A stretch of 6,847 nucleotides of DNA from an uncultured Clostridia bacterium (GTDB lineage: Bacteria > Bacillota > Clostridia > Oscillospirales > Ruminococcaceae): positions 1 through 6,847 of the forward strand of contig CAMWVO010000099.1 in NCBI GenBank assembly GCA_947177695.1. Direction: 5' to 3'. A program made the translations under genes and the position numbers. Below are positions 1 through 6,294 of the stretch, piece by piece (positions within the stretch are counted from its first letter, which is position 1; every line of letters begins with the position of its first letter). The notes under the pieces are model-generated. The model was not told where the DNA came from. It searched no databases and worked only from the letters and a program-made list of their open reading frames with translations.

Positions 1-3
1 TCG

Positions 4-181
4 CCCCTCCTCGAAACGGCTCTCGCCGTTTCTCACCTCCTGCTCCGTTTCGTGGGAATGCGCCTGCGGGCGCAGGAGGGGATTTCGCCGCCTGCGGGCG
101 GCGACCAAAGGGCTCCTCGCCCTTTGGAAACCTCGCCAGCTGGGCTCAGCTGGACCAGCTATAGTCGGCGGCTTCGCCGCC
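4..181. repeat. Cluster of six perfect GC-rich hairpins in non-coding DNA
   Basis: Six perfect inverted repeats follow one another: 13-20/25-32 (GAAACGGC, loop TCTC), 59-64/69-74 (TGCGCC, loop TGCG), 86-92/97-103 (CGCCGCC, loop TGCG), 105-113/119-127 (CCAAAGGGC, loop TCCTC), 136-142/147-153 (CCAGCTG, loop GGCT) and 167-172/176-181 (GGCGGC, loop TTC). The second and third share the core GCCTGCGGGCG. Only one base separates the third and fourth. A longer helix, 4-11 with 74-81, could enclose the first two. None has a following T-run, so these are not classical intrinsic terminators. An open frame of about 60 codons crosses the region, but its composition is dictated by the hairpins and it has no ribosome binding site or family resemblance. 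The cluster could be an intergenic repeat element of the genome, the 3' tail of an upstream transcript, or a structured RNA. The sequence alone does not decide. Confidence 0.85.
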
Positions 182-237
182 TGAACGTCCCAACCGTTAG
201 TCGCGTAAAATCAAAATTTATCTTCCAAAATTGATCT

Positions 238-259
238 CCGTAATTTTTTTCCGTTACGG
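238..259. repeat. Small inverted repeat upstream of the operon promoter
   Basis: CCGTAA (238-243) and TTACGG (254-259) form a 6-bp inverted repeat around a 10-base T-rich spacer, ending two bases before the -35 box. It could bind a regulator next to the promoter or form a weak hairpin. Six base pairs in an AT-rich stretch may also be chance. No function is assigned. Confidence 0.35.
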
Positions 260-261
260 TA

Positions 262-290
262 TTGACAACAGTCCTGCGGTGTGCTATAAT
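262..290 (+). promoter_or_regulatory. Consensus sigma-A promoter of the ABC transporter operon
   Basis: A perfect -35 box TTGACA (262-267) and a perfect -10 box TATAAT (285-290) are separated by the ideal 17 bases. Transcription would start near 296-298, leaving a leader of about 55 bases before the first start codon at 352. No comparable promoter was noticed further down the operon. A promoter this strong is usually held in check, which fits the palindrome just downstream and the repressor encoded first. Confidence 0.9.
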
Positions 291-308
291 GCTTATCAAA
301 GTAATACT

Positions 309-330
309 GTGGTATATATCACTATACCAC
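309..330. promoter_or_regulatory. Probable operator for the GntR/YtrA-like repressor
   Basis: The arms GTGGTATA (309-316) and TATACCAC (323-330) form a perfect 8-bp inverted repeat around a 6-base spacer. The site starts 18 bases after the -10 box, at about +12 to +33, and ends 6 bases before the ribosome binding site of the regulator gene. YtrA-subfamily GntR proteins are known to bind AT-rich palindromes that start with GT and end with AC, often in front of their own operon. This one fits in shape and place. Bound repressor would block initiation or early elongation. Autoregulation is an inference. Confidence 0.75.
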
Positions 331-351
331 TTGTCAGAGGGTGAAGATCCG

Positions 352-723
352 ATGAATTTGTCACAAAACAGCGATAAGATGATTTATATACAGCTTGCCG
401 AGTGGATCGAGGACGAGATACTTGCGGGCACATTTGCCGAGGAAGCGCAGATACCGTCGGTAGCAGACTTGTCCGCAAATTTCAGGATAAACCACATGAC
501 CGCTCTTAAAGGCATTGCCATACTTACCGACAGCGGCATTATCTATAAAAAGCGGGGCGTGGGAATGTTCGTTGCGTCGGGAGCGGTAAAAAAGCTTCGC
601 GCAAGGCGGCACAGTGAATTCTGCGGGAAATACCTTAAGACAGCCGCCGCAGAAGCAAAAAAACTGGGGATAGAATTTGACGAGCTTATTGAAATGATGA
701 AAGGGGAATATTACGATGAGTGA
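352..723 (+). CDS. GntR-family transcriptional regulator, YtrA subfamily
   Basis: This is a 123-residue DNA-binding regulator. Residues 11-77 form the GntR winged helix: the opening IYIQLAEWIEDEILAG, then IPSVADLSANFRINHMTALKG with the recognition helix, and the wing at GIIYKKRGVGMFV. Only about 45 residues follow, predicted as two helices (80-117). That is the short dimerisation tail of the YtrA subfamily and lacks the large ligand domain of FadR- or HutC-type members. The frame stays open upstream to 262, but ATG 352 is chosen because GAGGGTGA at 337-344 is well placed, the family start aligns here, and the longer version would overlap the promoter and operator. It overlaps the ATPase gene by 8 bases. 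It probably represses its own operon through the palindrome at 309-330. The inducer is unknown; proteins of this type often sense their signal indirectly. The family call is firm, the target inferred. Confidence 0.93.
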   Translation: MNLSQNSDKMIYIQLAEWIEDEILAGTFAEEAQIPSVADLSANFRINHMTALKGIAILTDSGIIYKKRGVGMFVASGAVKKLRARRHSEFCGKYLKTAAAEAKKLGIEFDELIEMMKGEYYDE

Positions 724-1585
724 GCTTATTGTTGCAAACGTTACAAAGAGGTACGGAAAAAAGACCATTCTTGACGACCTTACCGTAAAATTTGAACAGG
801 GACACAGCTACGGTCTGCTTGGCAGAAACGGCGCGGGAAAATCCACGCTGATAAATATTATCATGCAAAGGTGCAAACGAGAAAGCGGCGCTATCATGTT
901 TGACGGTCAGCTTATGGACAACAACGACAAGCTTATGTCAAGGCTTTTCTGCATGAACGACAGCACTCTCTATCCCTCTAATTTTCGGGTAAAGACCATA
1001 TTTTCCATAACGGACTCAATGTACGACAGGTTCGATATGGAATACGCCGTGAAAACCGCGGAGATGTTCGGGCTTGACCTGAAAAAGCGTCTGAAGCAGC
1101 TTTCCACGGGCTACAACACAATCTACAAAGTAATTCTCGCACTTGCTTCCAATGCGGACTTTGTTTTCCTTGACGAGCCTGTTCTCGGAATTGACGTTAA
1201 TCAGCGCGAGCTTTTCTACAAAACGCTGGCTCGGAAAATGGCTGACGGCACTTCCTGCTTTATAATTTCCACTCACATTATCGAGGAGATACAGAACCTT
1301 ATCGACAGGACAATGATACTGCACGGCGGAAAAATACTTCTTGACGGCGATACCGAAACGCTTATGAGCCGTTATGCGGCAGTGTCGGGCAAGGCGGAGA
1401 CGGTTGACGCTTTCATGTCGGGAAGAAGCGTTATCTGCACAGAGAGCATGGGCGTGTTCAAAAAGGCTGTGTTTGAAGCGGAGGATTTTTCCGAAAGCGA
1501 CGTTCCCGAGGGGCTTTCCCTTGATACGGTGAATTTGCAGCAGCTTTTCTATTATCTTACAGGCGGCGCGCCCGAAGAAAAGTAG
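716..1585 (+). CDS. ABC transporter ATP-binding protein (BcrA/YtrB type)
   Basis: This 289-residue cytoplasmic ATPase would power the membrane proteins encoded next. Visible motifs are the A-loop Tyr13, Walker A GRNGAGKST (36-44), signature LSTGY (129-133), Walker B FVFLDEP (149-155, catalytic Glu154), D-loop LGID (157-160) and switch His187 in ISTH. All residues needed for ATP hydrolysis are present. Two departures are clear: the signature reads LSTG instead of LSGG, and the usual Q-loop glutamine region reads CMNDSTLYP (79-87) with no glutamine. As far as I recall, related clostridial ATPases next to YtrA-type regulators show similar changes. Residues from about 215 form a variable C-terminal extension with no recognised domain. 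AAGGGG at 701-706 lies 9 bases before ATG 716, and the start overlaps the regulator's stop, suggesting translational coupling. Drug, peptide or lipid-linked substrates are all possible. Confidence 0.96.
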   Translation: MSELIVANVTKRYGKKTILDDLTVKFEQGHSYGLLGRNGAGKSTLINIIMQRCKRESGAIMFDGQLMDNNDKLMSRLFCMNDSTLYPSNFRVKTIFSITDSMYDRFDMEYAVKTAEMFGLDLKKRLKQLSTGYNTIYKVILALASNADFVFLDEPVLGIDVNQRELFYKTLARKMADGTSCFIISTHIIEEIQNLIDRTMILHGGKILLDGDTETLMSRYAAVSGKAETVDAFMSGRSVICTESMGVFKKAVFEAEDFSESDVPEGLSLDTVNLQQLFYYLTGGAPEEK

Positions 1586-1607
1586 GCGGCAGAAAGGGGT
1601 CTGAAAT

Positions 1608-2567
1608 ATGAATATCAAAAGGACTGTCGGTACGGGGAAAATATTTTGGTATTCCTGCGGAGTTGTTATCGCTCTTGCGGGAGTTGTATGGCTTATTATA
1701 AACGGGATTTACGCCGTATATATATCAGGTGAAGAACCTGAATGGAGCTGGTATTACTATGATTATACTAAAACTGCAGCGGATATTGCAACGCCCTGGC
1801 TGCTTATGGCGGCGTCTATGGCGATATGTTACCGCTATATGAAAATGTGCAGCGCAAACAATATTTCGTGTACAAAGCAGACGGCAATATTTTCTTTGCT
1901 GTCGGTATTTGTTTCAACAGTATTTGCGGCGGCTGACCTGCTTACTGCAAAGCTTGTTATGCAGCCGCTTTACGGAGGTATCATAACAACTCGGTTTGAA
2001 GCTGACAACACTTACTTTCGGGGCATTATAAGAGATTATGTACGGACGTTTGAAGAAGATATTCCGCAGACGCTTTCTCCATATACAATGAACGCCCTGC
2101 TGATGATTTTCGCGCTTATGGCGGTATATTATTACTGCTTTTTCATTACGGGCTGTTATATCATGCAATGCTTCAGATATGGCAGAAAGAAAACGCTTAT
2201 ATATTATGCTGTTGCAGCAGTACTTTTGGCTCTTTTGGCGTTTGCTGTTGACGAAACGGATTTGAAATTGGAATATATGACCCTGAATTATATTTTAGCT
2301 TTTACTACACTGCTGGTTCTGATTGTAGGTTTTTTAACAAATCCGATCATATTTTTGTACTTTGTTCCGTCTTTGGCAGAGGAAATCATAGATATGAGTG
2401 ATATAAGTGTATTGTTTTTCGATATGATGATTACATTTATTTTAATAACGATCGCGAGTGTTGAAATTCTTGGATCAAAACAATTCTCAAGTAAAAAACG
2501 CATCAAAAGGATTCGTAAAAATTACCTGGCAAAAAATAATTGCGGAGAGGAAGGAACAAGTCAATGA
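1608..2567 (+). CDS. Multi-pass membrane protein, probable ABC permease subunit
   Basis: This 319-residue integral membrane protein is not assigned to a named family. Hydrophobic segments lie at about 13-37, 58-77, 92-113, 159-187, 197-214, 224-254 (long enough for one or two passes) and 267-287, so seven or eight helices. Lys and Arg sit at the N-terminus, in the 188-195 loop and in the tail (KKRIKRIRK, 296-304). With both ends inside, eight passes fit best. The loop at 38-57 is acidic and aromatic (EEPEWSWYYYDY) and, with the 114-158 loop, would face outward. AAAGGGG at 1593-1599 supports ATG 1608, 22 bases after the ATPase stop. The stop overlaps the next start as ATGA. Its place directly after an ATPase that lacks membrane domains argues for a permease role. 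The DNA near 2240-2460 is more AT-rich than the genes before it. Function is inferred from context. Confidence 0.8.
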   Translation: MNIKRTVGTGKIFWYSCGVVIALAGVVWLIINGIYAVYISGEEPEWSWYYYDYTKTAADIATPWLLMAASMAICYRYMKMCSANNISCTKQTAIFSLLSVFVSTVFAAADLLTAKLVMQPLYGGIITTRFEADNTYFRGIIRDYVRTFEEDIPQTLSPYTMNALLMIFALMAVYYYCFFITGCYIMQCFRYGRKKTLIYYAVAAVLLALLAFAVDETDLKLEYMTLNYILAFTTLLVLIVGFLTNPIIFLYFVPSLAEEIIDMSDISVLFFDMMITFILITIASVEILGSKQFSSKKRIKRIRKNYLAKNNCGEEGTSQ

Positions 2568-3274
2568 CCGACAGATTAAAAAACACGATTGTATGTTCGC
2601 TGCTTCTGGCGAGGAAATATATTATTATCCTGCTTGCGGTAGAGCTTCTTACAGCGGCGGCGTTGTACATTATAAGAGAACGCTTTTATTTTGTGGCTGG
2701 AACAGATATGCTGCCTCTGCTGCTGACAATGCTTTCGGGTATGTCCTTTTTCGAGCGGCACAACGCTTTCTGTACGGCGAACGCTGTGTCAAGGAGAAAC
2801 AGGGTAATATCCGCAGGGGTGATCTCCGCGGTGATATGCCTGCTTGTATCGGCGGTCAGCGTTATTGTAATGTGTACCAGTACCCATTTGTGGATATCGT
2901 TTGCGGAGCTTATTCGGACGGTTGCATATACGCGAATGATTTCGGGCGGAAATATTCCCGCAGATATCATAGAATTGTTCTTTTTCGCGGAAGCGCTGTT
3001 TTTCCTCGGCTATTTTCTCGGCGGACTGCGCCGTTACGCGGGAAGCGCTTTAGTGATGATACTGCTTGTGATATTTGCGGCTGTTATGGCGGGAAGTATT
3101 TTCCTCGAAAGCATTATGAATTTTACTCCCGCAATGGTTTTGCTGTATATTCCCGTATTTATTCAGAGAAGCGTGTTTACCGCCGTGCTTTTCAACATAA
3201 TTCTGGCGGCGGCGTTTTTTGCACTGTCGATAAAGCTTTCCGAGACAACAGTTGAAAAAAGGAGGGGCGGCTGA
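2564..3274 (+). CDS. Six-helix membrane protein, probable ABC-2 type permease subunit
   Basis: This 236-residue protein has predicted helices at about 18-37, 46-64, 81-104, 136-154, 159-181 and 204-223, plus a hydrophobic stretch at 186-200 that may be re-entrant. The positive loops (VSRRNR at 75-80, LRRYAG at 155-160) and the charged C-terminus place both ends inside, the usual layout of ABC-2 permeases. A Ser-Arg-basic motif just before the third helix is common in that group, where the loop contacts the ATPase. The frame is open from TTG 2540, but ATG 2564 is preferred: AGGAAGGA at 2548-2555 has good spacing, and the start overlaps the preceding stop (2565-2567) as ATGA. It does not resemble the preceding membrane protein, so the transporter would be a heterodimer of unlike subunits. 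The permease role is inferred from topology and position. Confidence 0.82.
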   Translation: MTDRLKNTIVCSLLLARKYIIILLAVELLTAAALYIIRERFYFVAGTDMLPLLLTMLSGMSFFERHNAFCTANAVSRRNRVISAGVISAVICLLVSAVSVIVMCTSTHLWISFAELIRTVAYTRMISGGNIPADIIELFFFAEALFFLGYFLGGLRRYAGSALVMILLVIFAAVMAGSIFLESIMNFTPAMVLLYIPVFIQRSVFTAVLFNIILAAAFFALSIKLSETTVEKRRGG

Positions 3275-3275
3275 T

Positions 3276-3950
3276 ATGAAAAAGAAATTATTTATGGTAT
3301 TTCTTATGTGCGCGGTTTCGGCAATGCTTTTTTCTGGCTGCGATTACAGTTTAAAAGATGAGGATTGGGTGGACGACATATTTTCTTACGTTTATATGAC
3401 AGCTCTTAACGATTCGGGCATGAAAAATATTGACAGCGCTCACAAAGACGCCTTTGAGTCTGCTTTCAACGACATTGAGATGCTCGGGGCAAGGCTTTGC
3501 GTTCCCATGAAAGTCTCCGAACTGCCCGATAAATTTGAACTGAGCGGTTCAGATTCAGAATATGCTCCCCTGTCCGAAAATAAATCCGAAAAAAATCGGG
3601 GCGCAGGTCTGGAAAGACATTATATGTCTCTGTATTATGACAGAGAGATAAAAGTGGCAAGGGTATCCATTGTCTGTGAAGCAGGTCAAAGCATTGAAGA
3701 GGGAATTATTTTCGAGTTTATCTTCGACCTTTTGCATTTCCAGCCTGTTTTGCTTGGCGGACAGGTCGATATCCGCTTCGATATCGGCGAGATAAAAAAT
3801 TTTCTCGGCGAGGGAAATGAATTTAATGATATGGGTATATGCACTTTACGCTATACCGACGGAAACAGGATGATCGAGCTTTCATACGGCATAAAGGGAG
3901 ATGATGTGAATTTTCTTACAGGCTCTATACGAACATATAATGAATTATAA
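3276..3950 (+). CDS. Predicted lipoprotein of unknown function
   Basis: This 224-residue exported protein starts with a lipoprotein signal: KKK at 2-4, a hydrophobic core at 5-20 and the lipobox FSGC with Cys22 as the lipidation site. The mature part would be tethered to the outer face of the membrane. Residues 75-89 read CVPMKVSELPDKFEL, a pattern resembling a motif in the next protein (IDFPCTLADI). The C-terminal part (about 163-218) has the look of a small alpha-beta unit: a helix with FLGEG, then strands CTLRYTDG, MIELSYGI and LTGSIRT. ATG 3276 is chosen because AAGGAGG at 3259-3265 lies inside the preceding gene and the signal peptide begins here; an upstream TTG at 3252 would spoil the signal. 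It starts 1 base after the permease stop, so it is probably an outer component of the transporter. I do not recognise the family. Confidence 0.82.
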   Translation: MKKKLFMVFLMCAVSAMLFSGCDYSLKDEDWVDDIFSYVYMTALNDSGMKNIDSAHKDAFESAFNDIEMLGARLCVPMKVSELPDKFELSGSDSEYAPLSENKSEKNRGAGLERHYMSLYYDREIKVARVSIVCEAGQSIEEGIIFEFIFDLLHFQPVLLGGQVDIRFDIGEIKNFLGEGNEFNDMGICTLRYTDGNRMIELSYGIKGDDVNFLTGSIRTYNEL

Positions 3951-3966
3951 ATAAGCGGGTGATATC

Positions 3967-5109
3967 ATGAAAGAAGCAGTATATAAATTTTTTACGGCAG
4001 GCTTAACGGTTTTGATATTTTTCGGAATACTTCATTCCATGAGCCTTTTGTCCGACCTTAACGATTATAATTACACCAAAAAAGCGGCTGAAAAAAATTC
4101 GGGGCTTACGGCGGCTGGTTATGAAATTCCCGCCGCGACGGCAAAAGCCCCCGCCGAAGCAATGCGTACAGAACCTGCGCCGATAACGGCAGAAGACCTT
4201 TCTTATATTTATATTGACGGTATAAAAATTGATTTTCCGTGTACCCTTGCGGATATTCAGGAACACTTTGAGACAAGAAGGTTTGTAGGAAGTTATGACG
4301 AGAAGAAAGCTCAATATTCCGGCGCGGAAATACTTATGAAAAACGGCATGGGCTTTTACAGAGTAATTTATGCCGCCGATACAAAGAAACCGTCTCCCGA
4401 GGAATGTAAAGTTACATCAATAGATACGTTGGGATTGTTCGGTAACTACGGAAAATATTTTCCACAGTATGTAGCGGCGGGTATGGATATTGTTAATACC
4501 ACAGAGGAGGAATTTCTGCATCTTGCCGCTCTTGATGAAAATGAATATCTTACAACAGATTTAATAATATGTCCGCATGGAGACGACGGATATACTGCGT
4601 TTAATTTTAAACAAAAGAATATAGCATATTATAAAAAAGACGACCCCGAAGATATGAAGATAATTGAAAATATAAACCCGAGCTTAATAAAAACCGAGCT
4701 GCGCCTGCCCGAGGATTACGATCCCGAGACTGTACCCGAGAGCAAGAAAGAGTTAATGGAAATTGCCCTTAAATATTATTATGTCTTTGACGAGGATAAT
4801 GCGGCAGCAAGCTTTTACGACACATATTATAACAAGGCAGCGGAAACGGCAGAGGACACATATCTTACCGCATATGAATTTCTTGCAGCGGATTTCGGCG
4901 AATATAATGCCATTTATTATGAACTTACGGATATTAAAGTCCTGCGGGTATATGACATCGTGGACGGCGGTAATGATTATTATGACATCGACTATTTAAA
5001 GGTCTCTGCCATATGTTATATTGAAGATTACGGATTCATCCAAACAGACATGATACTAAAAGCAGGAGACAAATTAGGCGACGCTCTGATCATTCGGATA
5101 GATCTTTAA
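3967..5109 (+). CDS. Membrane-anchored extracellular protein of unknown function
   Basis: This 380-residue protein has one N-terminal hydrophobic segment (about 9-29) with no lipobox cysteine, so it is likely a signal anchor with the rest outside. Residues 45-75 are rich in Ala, Pro and Thr and read as a flexible linker. A first folded unit begins at about 78, with IDGIKIDFPCTLADI at 83-97. A second motif, GMDIVNTTEEEFL (172-184), is followed by a strand-rich stretch ending in AFNFKQKNIAYY. The C-terminal third (255-380) is acidic, with several double or triple tyrosines, and may be a separate domain. The motif pattern recalls small repeated domains in surface lipoproteins of Ruminococcus-like bacteria, but I cannot name a family. 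The start follows GGGTGAT at 3957-3963, only 3 bases before ATG, 16 bases after the lipoprotein stop. It is the last gene before the terminator. Confidence 0.85.
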   Translation: MKEAVYKFFTAGLTVLIFFGILHSMSLLSDLNDYNYTKKAAEKNSGLTAAGYEIPAATAKAPAEAMRTEPAPITAEDLSYIYIDGIKIDFPCTLADIQEHFETRRFVGSYDEKKAQYSGAEILMKNGMGFYRVIYAADTKKPSPEECKVTSIDTLGLFGNYGKYFPQYVAAGMDIVNTTEEEFLHLAALDENEYLTTDLIICPHGDDGYTAFNFKQKNIAYYKKDDPEDMKIIENINPSLIKTELRLPEDYDPETVPESKKELMEIALKYYYVFDEDNAAASFYDTYYNKAAETAEDTYLTAYEFLAADFGEYNAIYYELTDIKVLRVYDIVDGGNDYYDIDYLKVSAICYIEDYGFIQTDMILKAGDKLGDALIIRIDL

Positions 5110-5170
5110 TGTTTCTGTCCGTAAGTTCCGATATCAAAAATATTTACAGCGGCAAGCCGTGAATTAAAAT

Positions 5171-5209
5171 AAAAATGTCTGCTGCATTTTTGTACAGCAG
5201 ACATTTTTT
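5171..5209. terminator. Bidirectional intrinsic terminator
   Basis: ATGTCTGCTG (5175-5184) pairs perfectly with CAGCAGACAT (5195-5204) around a 10-base loop. The stem is preceded by an A-run (5171-5175) and followed by six T (5204-5209), so it works as an intrinsic terminator on both strands. It lies 62 bases after the stop of the plus-strand operon and 8 bases after the stop of the convergent reductase gene, and would end both transcripts. The bases between 5110 and 5170 show nothing else. Confidence 0.92.
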
Positions 5210-5216
5210 CGCTATG

Positions 5217-6254
5217 TTAAATGTTCTGATCTCCCGCAGACCATACGTGCTTTTTCTTTGACGTTTCGGGCTTGTTCTGCGCCATAACTCCTGCAAGCGG
5301 GTGAGGCACATACGGTTCTTCAAGGTAATGAAGTTCGTCCTCCGTCAGCTCCAGCTCCACAGCCTTTGCCGCTCCCTCAATGTGGTGGAATTTCGTTGCC
5401 CCCACCACGGGAGAGGTGACCTTTGTCAGCAGCCACGCAAGGGACACCTCCGTCATGGTGACATTTCTCTTTTCTGCGATCTCCTGCACACGGCGGATTA
5501 TTACCTCGTCCTGCCCCTTTGTGGCGTCATATTTAAACCTTGCGTAGCTGTCCTGCCGAAGCCGCTCGCTGTCCTCTCCGGGCTTTCGGGAAAGCCTGCC
5601 GCTTGCAAGAGCACTGTACGGTGTGAGAGCAATATTCTCCTCATAGCAGAAAGGCGTCATCTCACGCTCCTCTTCGCGGAAGATCAGGTTGTAGTGTCCC
5701 TGAACGGATACGAACTGCGGAAAACCCTCTTTCTCCGCGAGAGCGTTCGCTTTGGCAAGCTGCCACGCGTAGCAGTTTGAAATTCCGATGTAACGTACCT
5801 TTCCCGCCTTTACAGCATTGGACAGTCCCTCCATAATGTCGTAAAGCGGCGTCTGGTAATCCCACATATGGTAGATATAAAGATCTATATGGTCCATTCC
5901 CAGATTTTGCAGACTTCTGTTTACCATTTTTTCAATGTGCTGCTGTCCCGACACGCCCGCATCTATTTCCTCCTGCGTTCTGGGCAGGAACTTTGTGGCA
6001 ACGACCACATCATCGCGCTTTGCAAAATCCTTCAGCGCACGTCCCACATACTGTTCGCTGGTGCCGCTCTGGTAGGCGATCGCCGTATCGTAAAAATTCA
6101 CGCCGAGCTCAATGCCTCTCTTGATTATCTCCCGTGAATGTTCCTCGTCCAAAGTCCACGAATGCTGTCCCTCACCTGCTGCTCCGAAGCCCATACAGCC
6201 CATGCAGATACGGGACACGGTCAGATCCGATCTTCCTAATTTTGTGTACTTCAT
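5217..6254 (-). CDS. Aldo/keto reductase, NAD(P)H-dependent
   Basis: This 345-residue cytoplasmic oxidoreductase should reduce an aldehyde or ketone with NADPH or NADH in a TIM-barrel fold. The family's catalytic tetrad is complete: Asp56 and Tyr61 in NFYDTAIAY, Lys88 in ATKF, and His129 in LYIYHMW. Other family marks are the N-terminal KLGRSDLTVS, the strand VRYIGISN (153-160), TPYSALASGRLSR (211-223) and the cofactor-phosphate region VVGATKFHHIEGAAKA (283-298). Length matches the longer bacterial members of the Tas/YajO style. The frame extends upstream to 6371, but ATG at 6254 is chosen because AAAGGAG (6261-6267, minus strand) has ideal spacing and the family start MKYTKLGRS begins here. 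The extension would also overlap the upstream gene. It follows the DUF5131 gene by 40 bases and may be co-transcribed. The substrate cannot be told. Confidence 0.96.
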   Translation of the reverse strand: MKYTKLGRSDLTVSRICMGCMGFGAAGEGQHSWTLDEEHSREIIKRGIELGVNFYDTAIAYQSGTSEQYVGRALKDFAKRDDVVVATKFLPRTQEEIDAGVSGQQHIEKMVNRSLQNLGMDHIDLYIYHMWDYQTPLYDIMEGLSNAVKAGKVRYIGISNCYAWQLAKANALAEKEGFPQFVSVQGHYNLIFREEEREMTPFCYEENIALTPYSALASGRLSRKPGEDSERLRQDSYARFKYDATKGQDEVIIRRVQEIAEKRNVTMTEVSLAWLLTKVTSPVVGATKFHHIEGAAKAVELELTEDELHYLEEPYVPHPLAGVMAQNKPETSKKKHVWSAGDQNI

Positions 6255-6294
6255 ATTATGCTCCTTTCTATGCAAGTCCGCTCCCGGAAAAATG

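Noticed and set aside
1..181. CRISPR array
   Set aside because: The units are unequal inverted repeats with different sequences and irregular linkers, not identical direct repeats with constant-length spacers.
13..181. Stacked intrinsic terminators
   Set aside because: None of the hairpins is followed by a run of T residues on either strand.
52..234. An open frame of 60 codons across the hairpin cluster
   Set aside because: Its content is dictated by the GC-rich inverted repeats, there is no ribosome binding site in front, and the translation resembles no protein family.
2458..3255. A long plus-strand open frame of 265 codons overlapping the second membrane protein gene
   Set aside because: It is an out-of-frame shadow: rich in Arg, Cys and Tyr, with no membrane segments, no ribosome binding site and no family resemblance. 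The overlapped frame has a good start and a clean six-helix topology.
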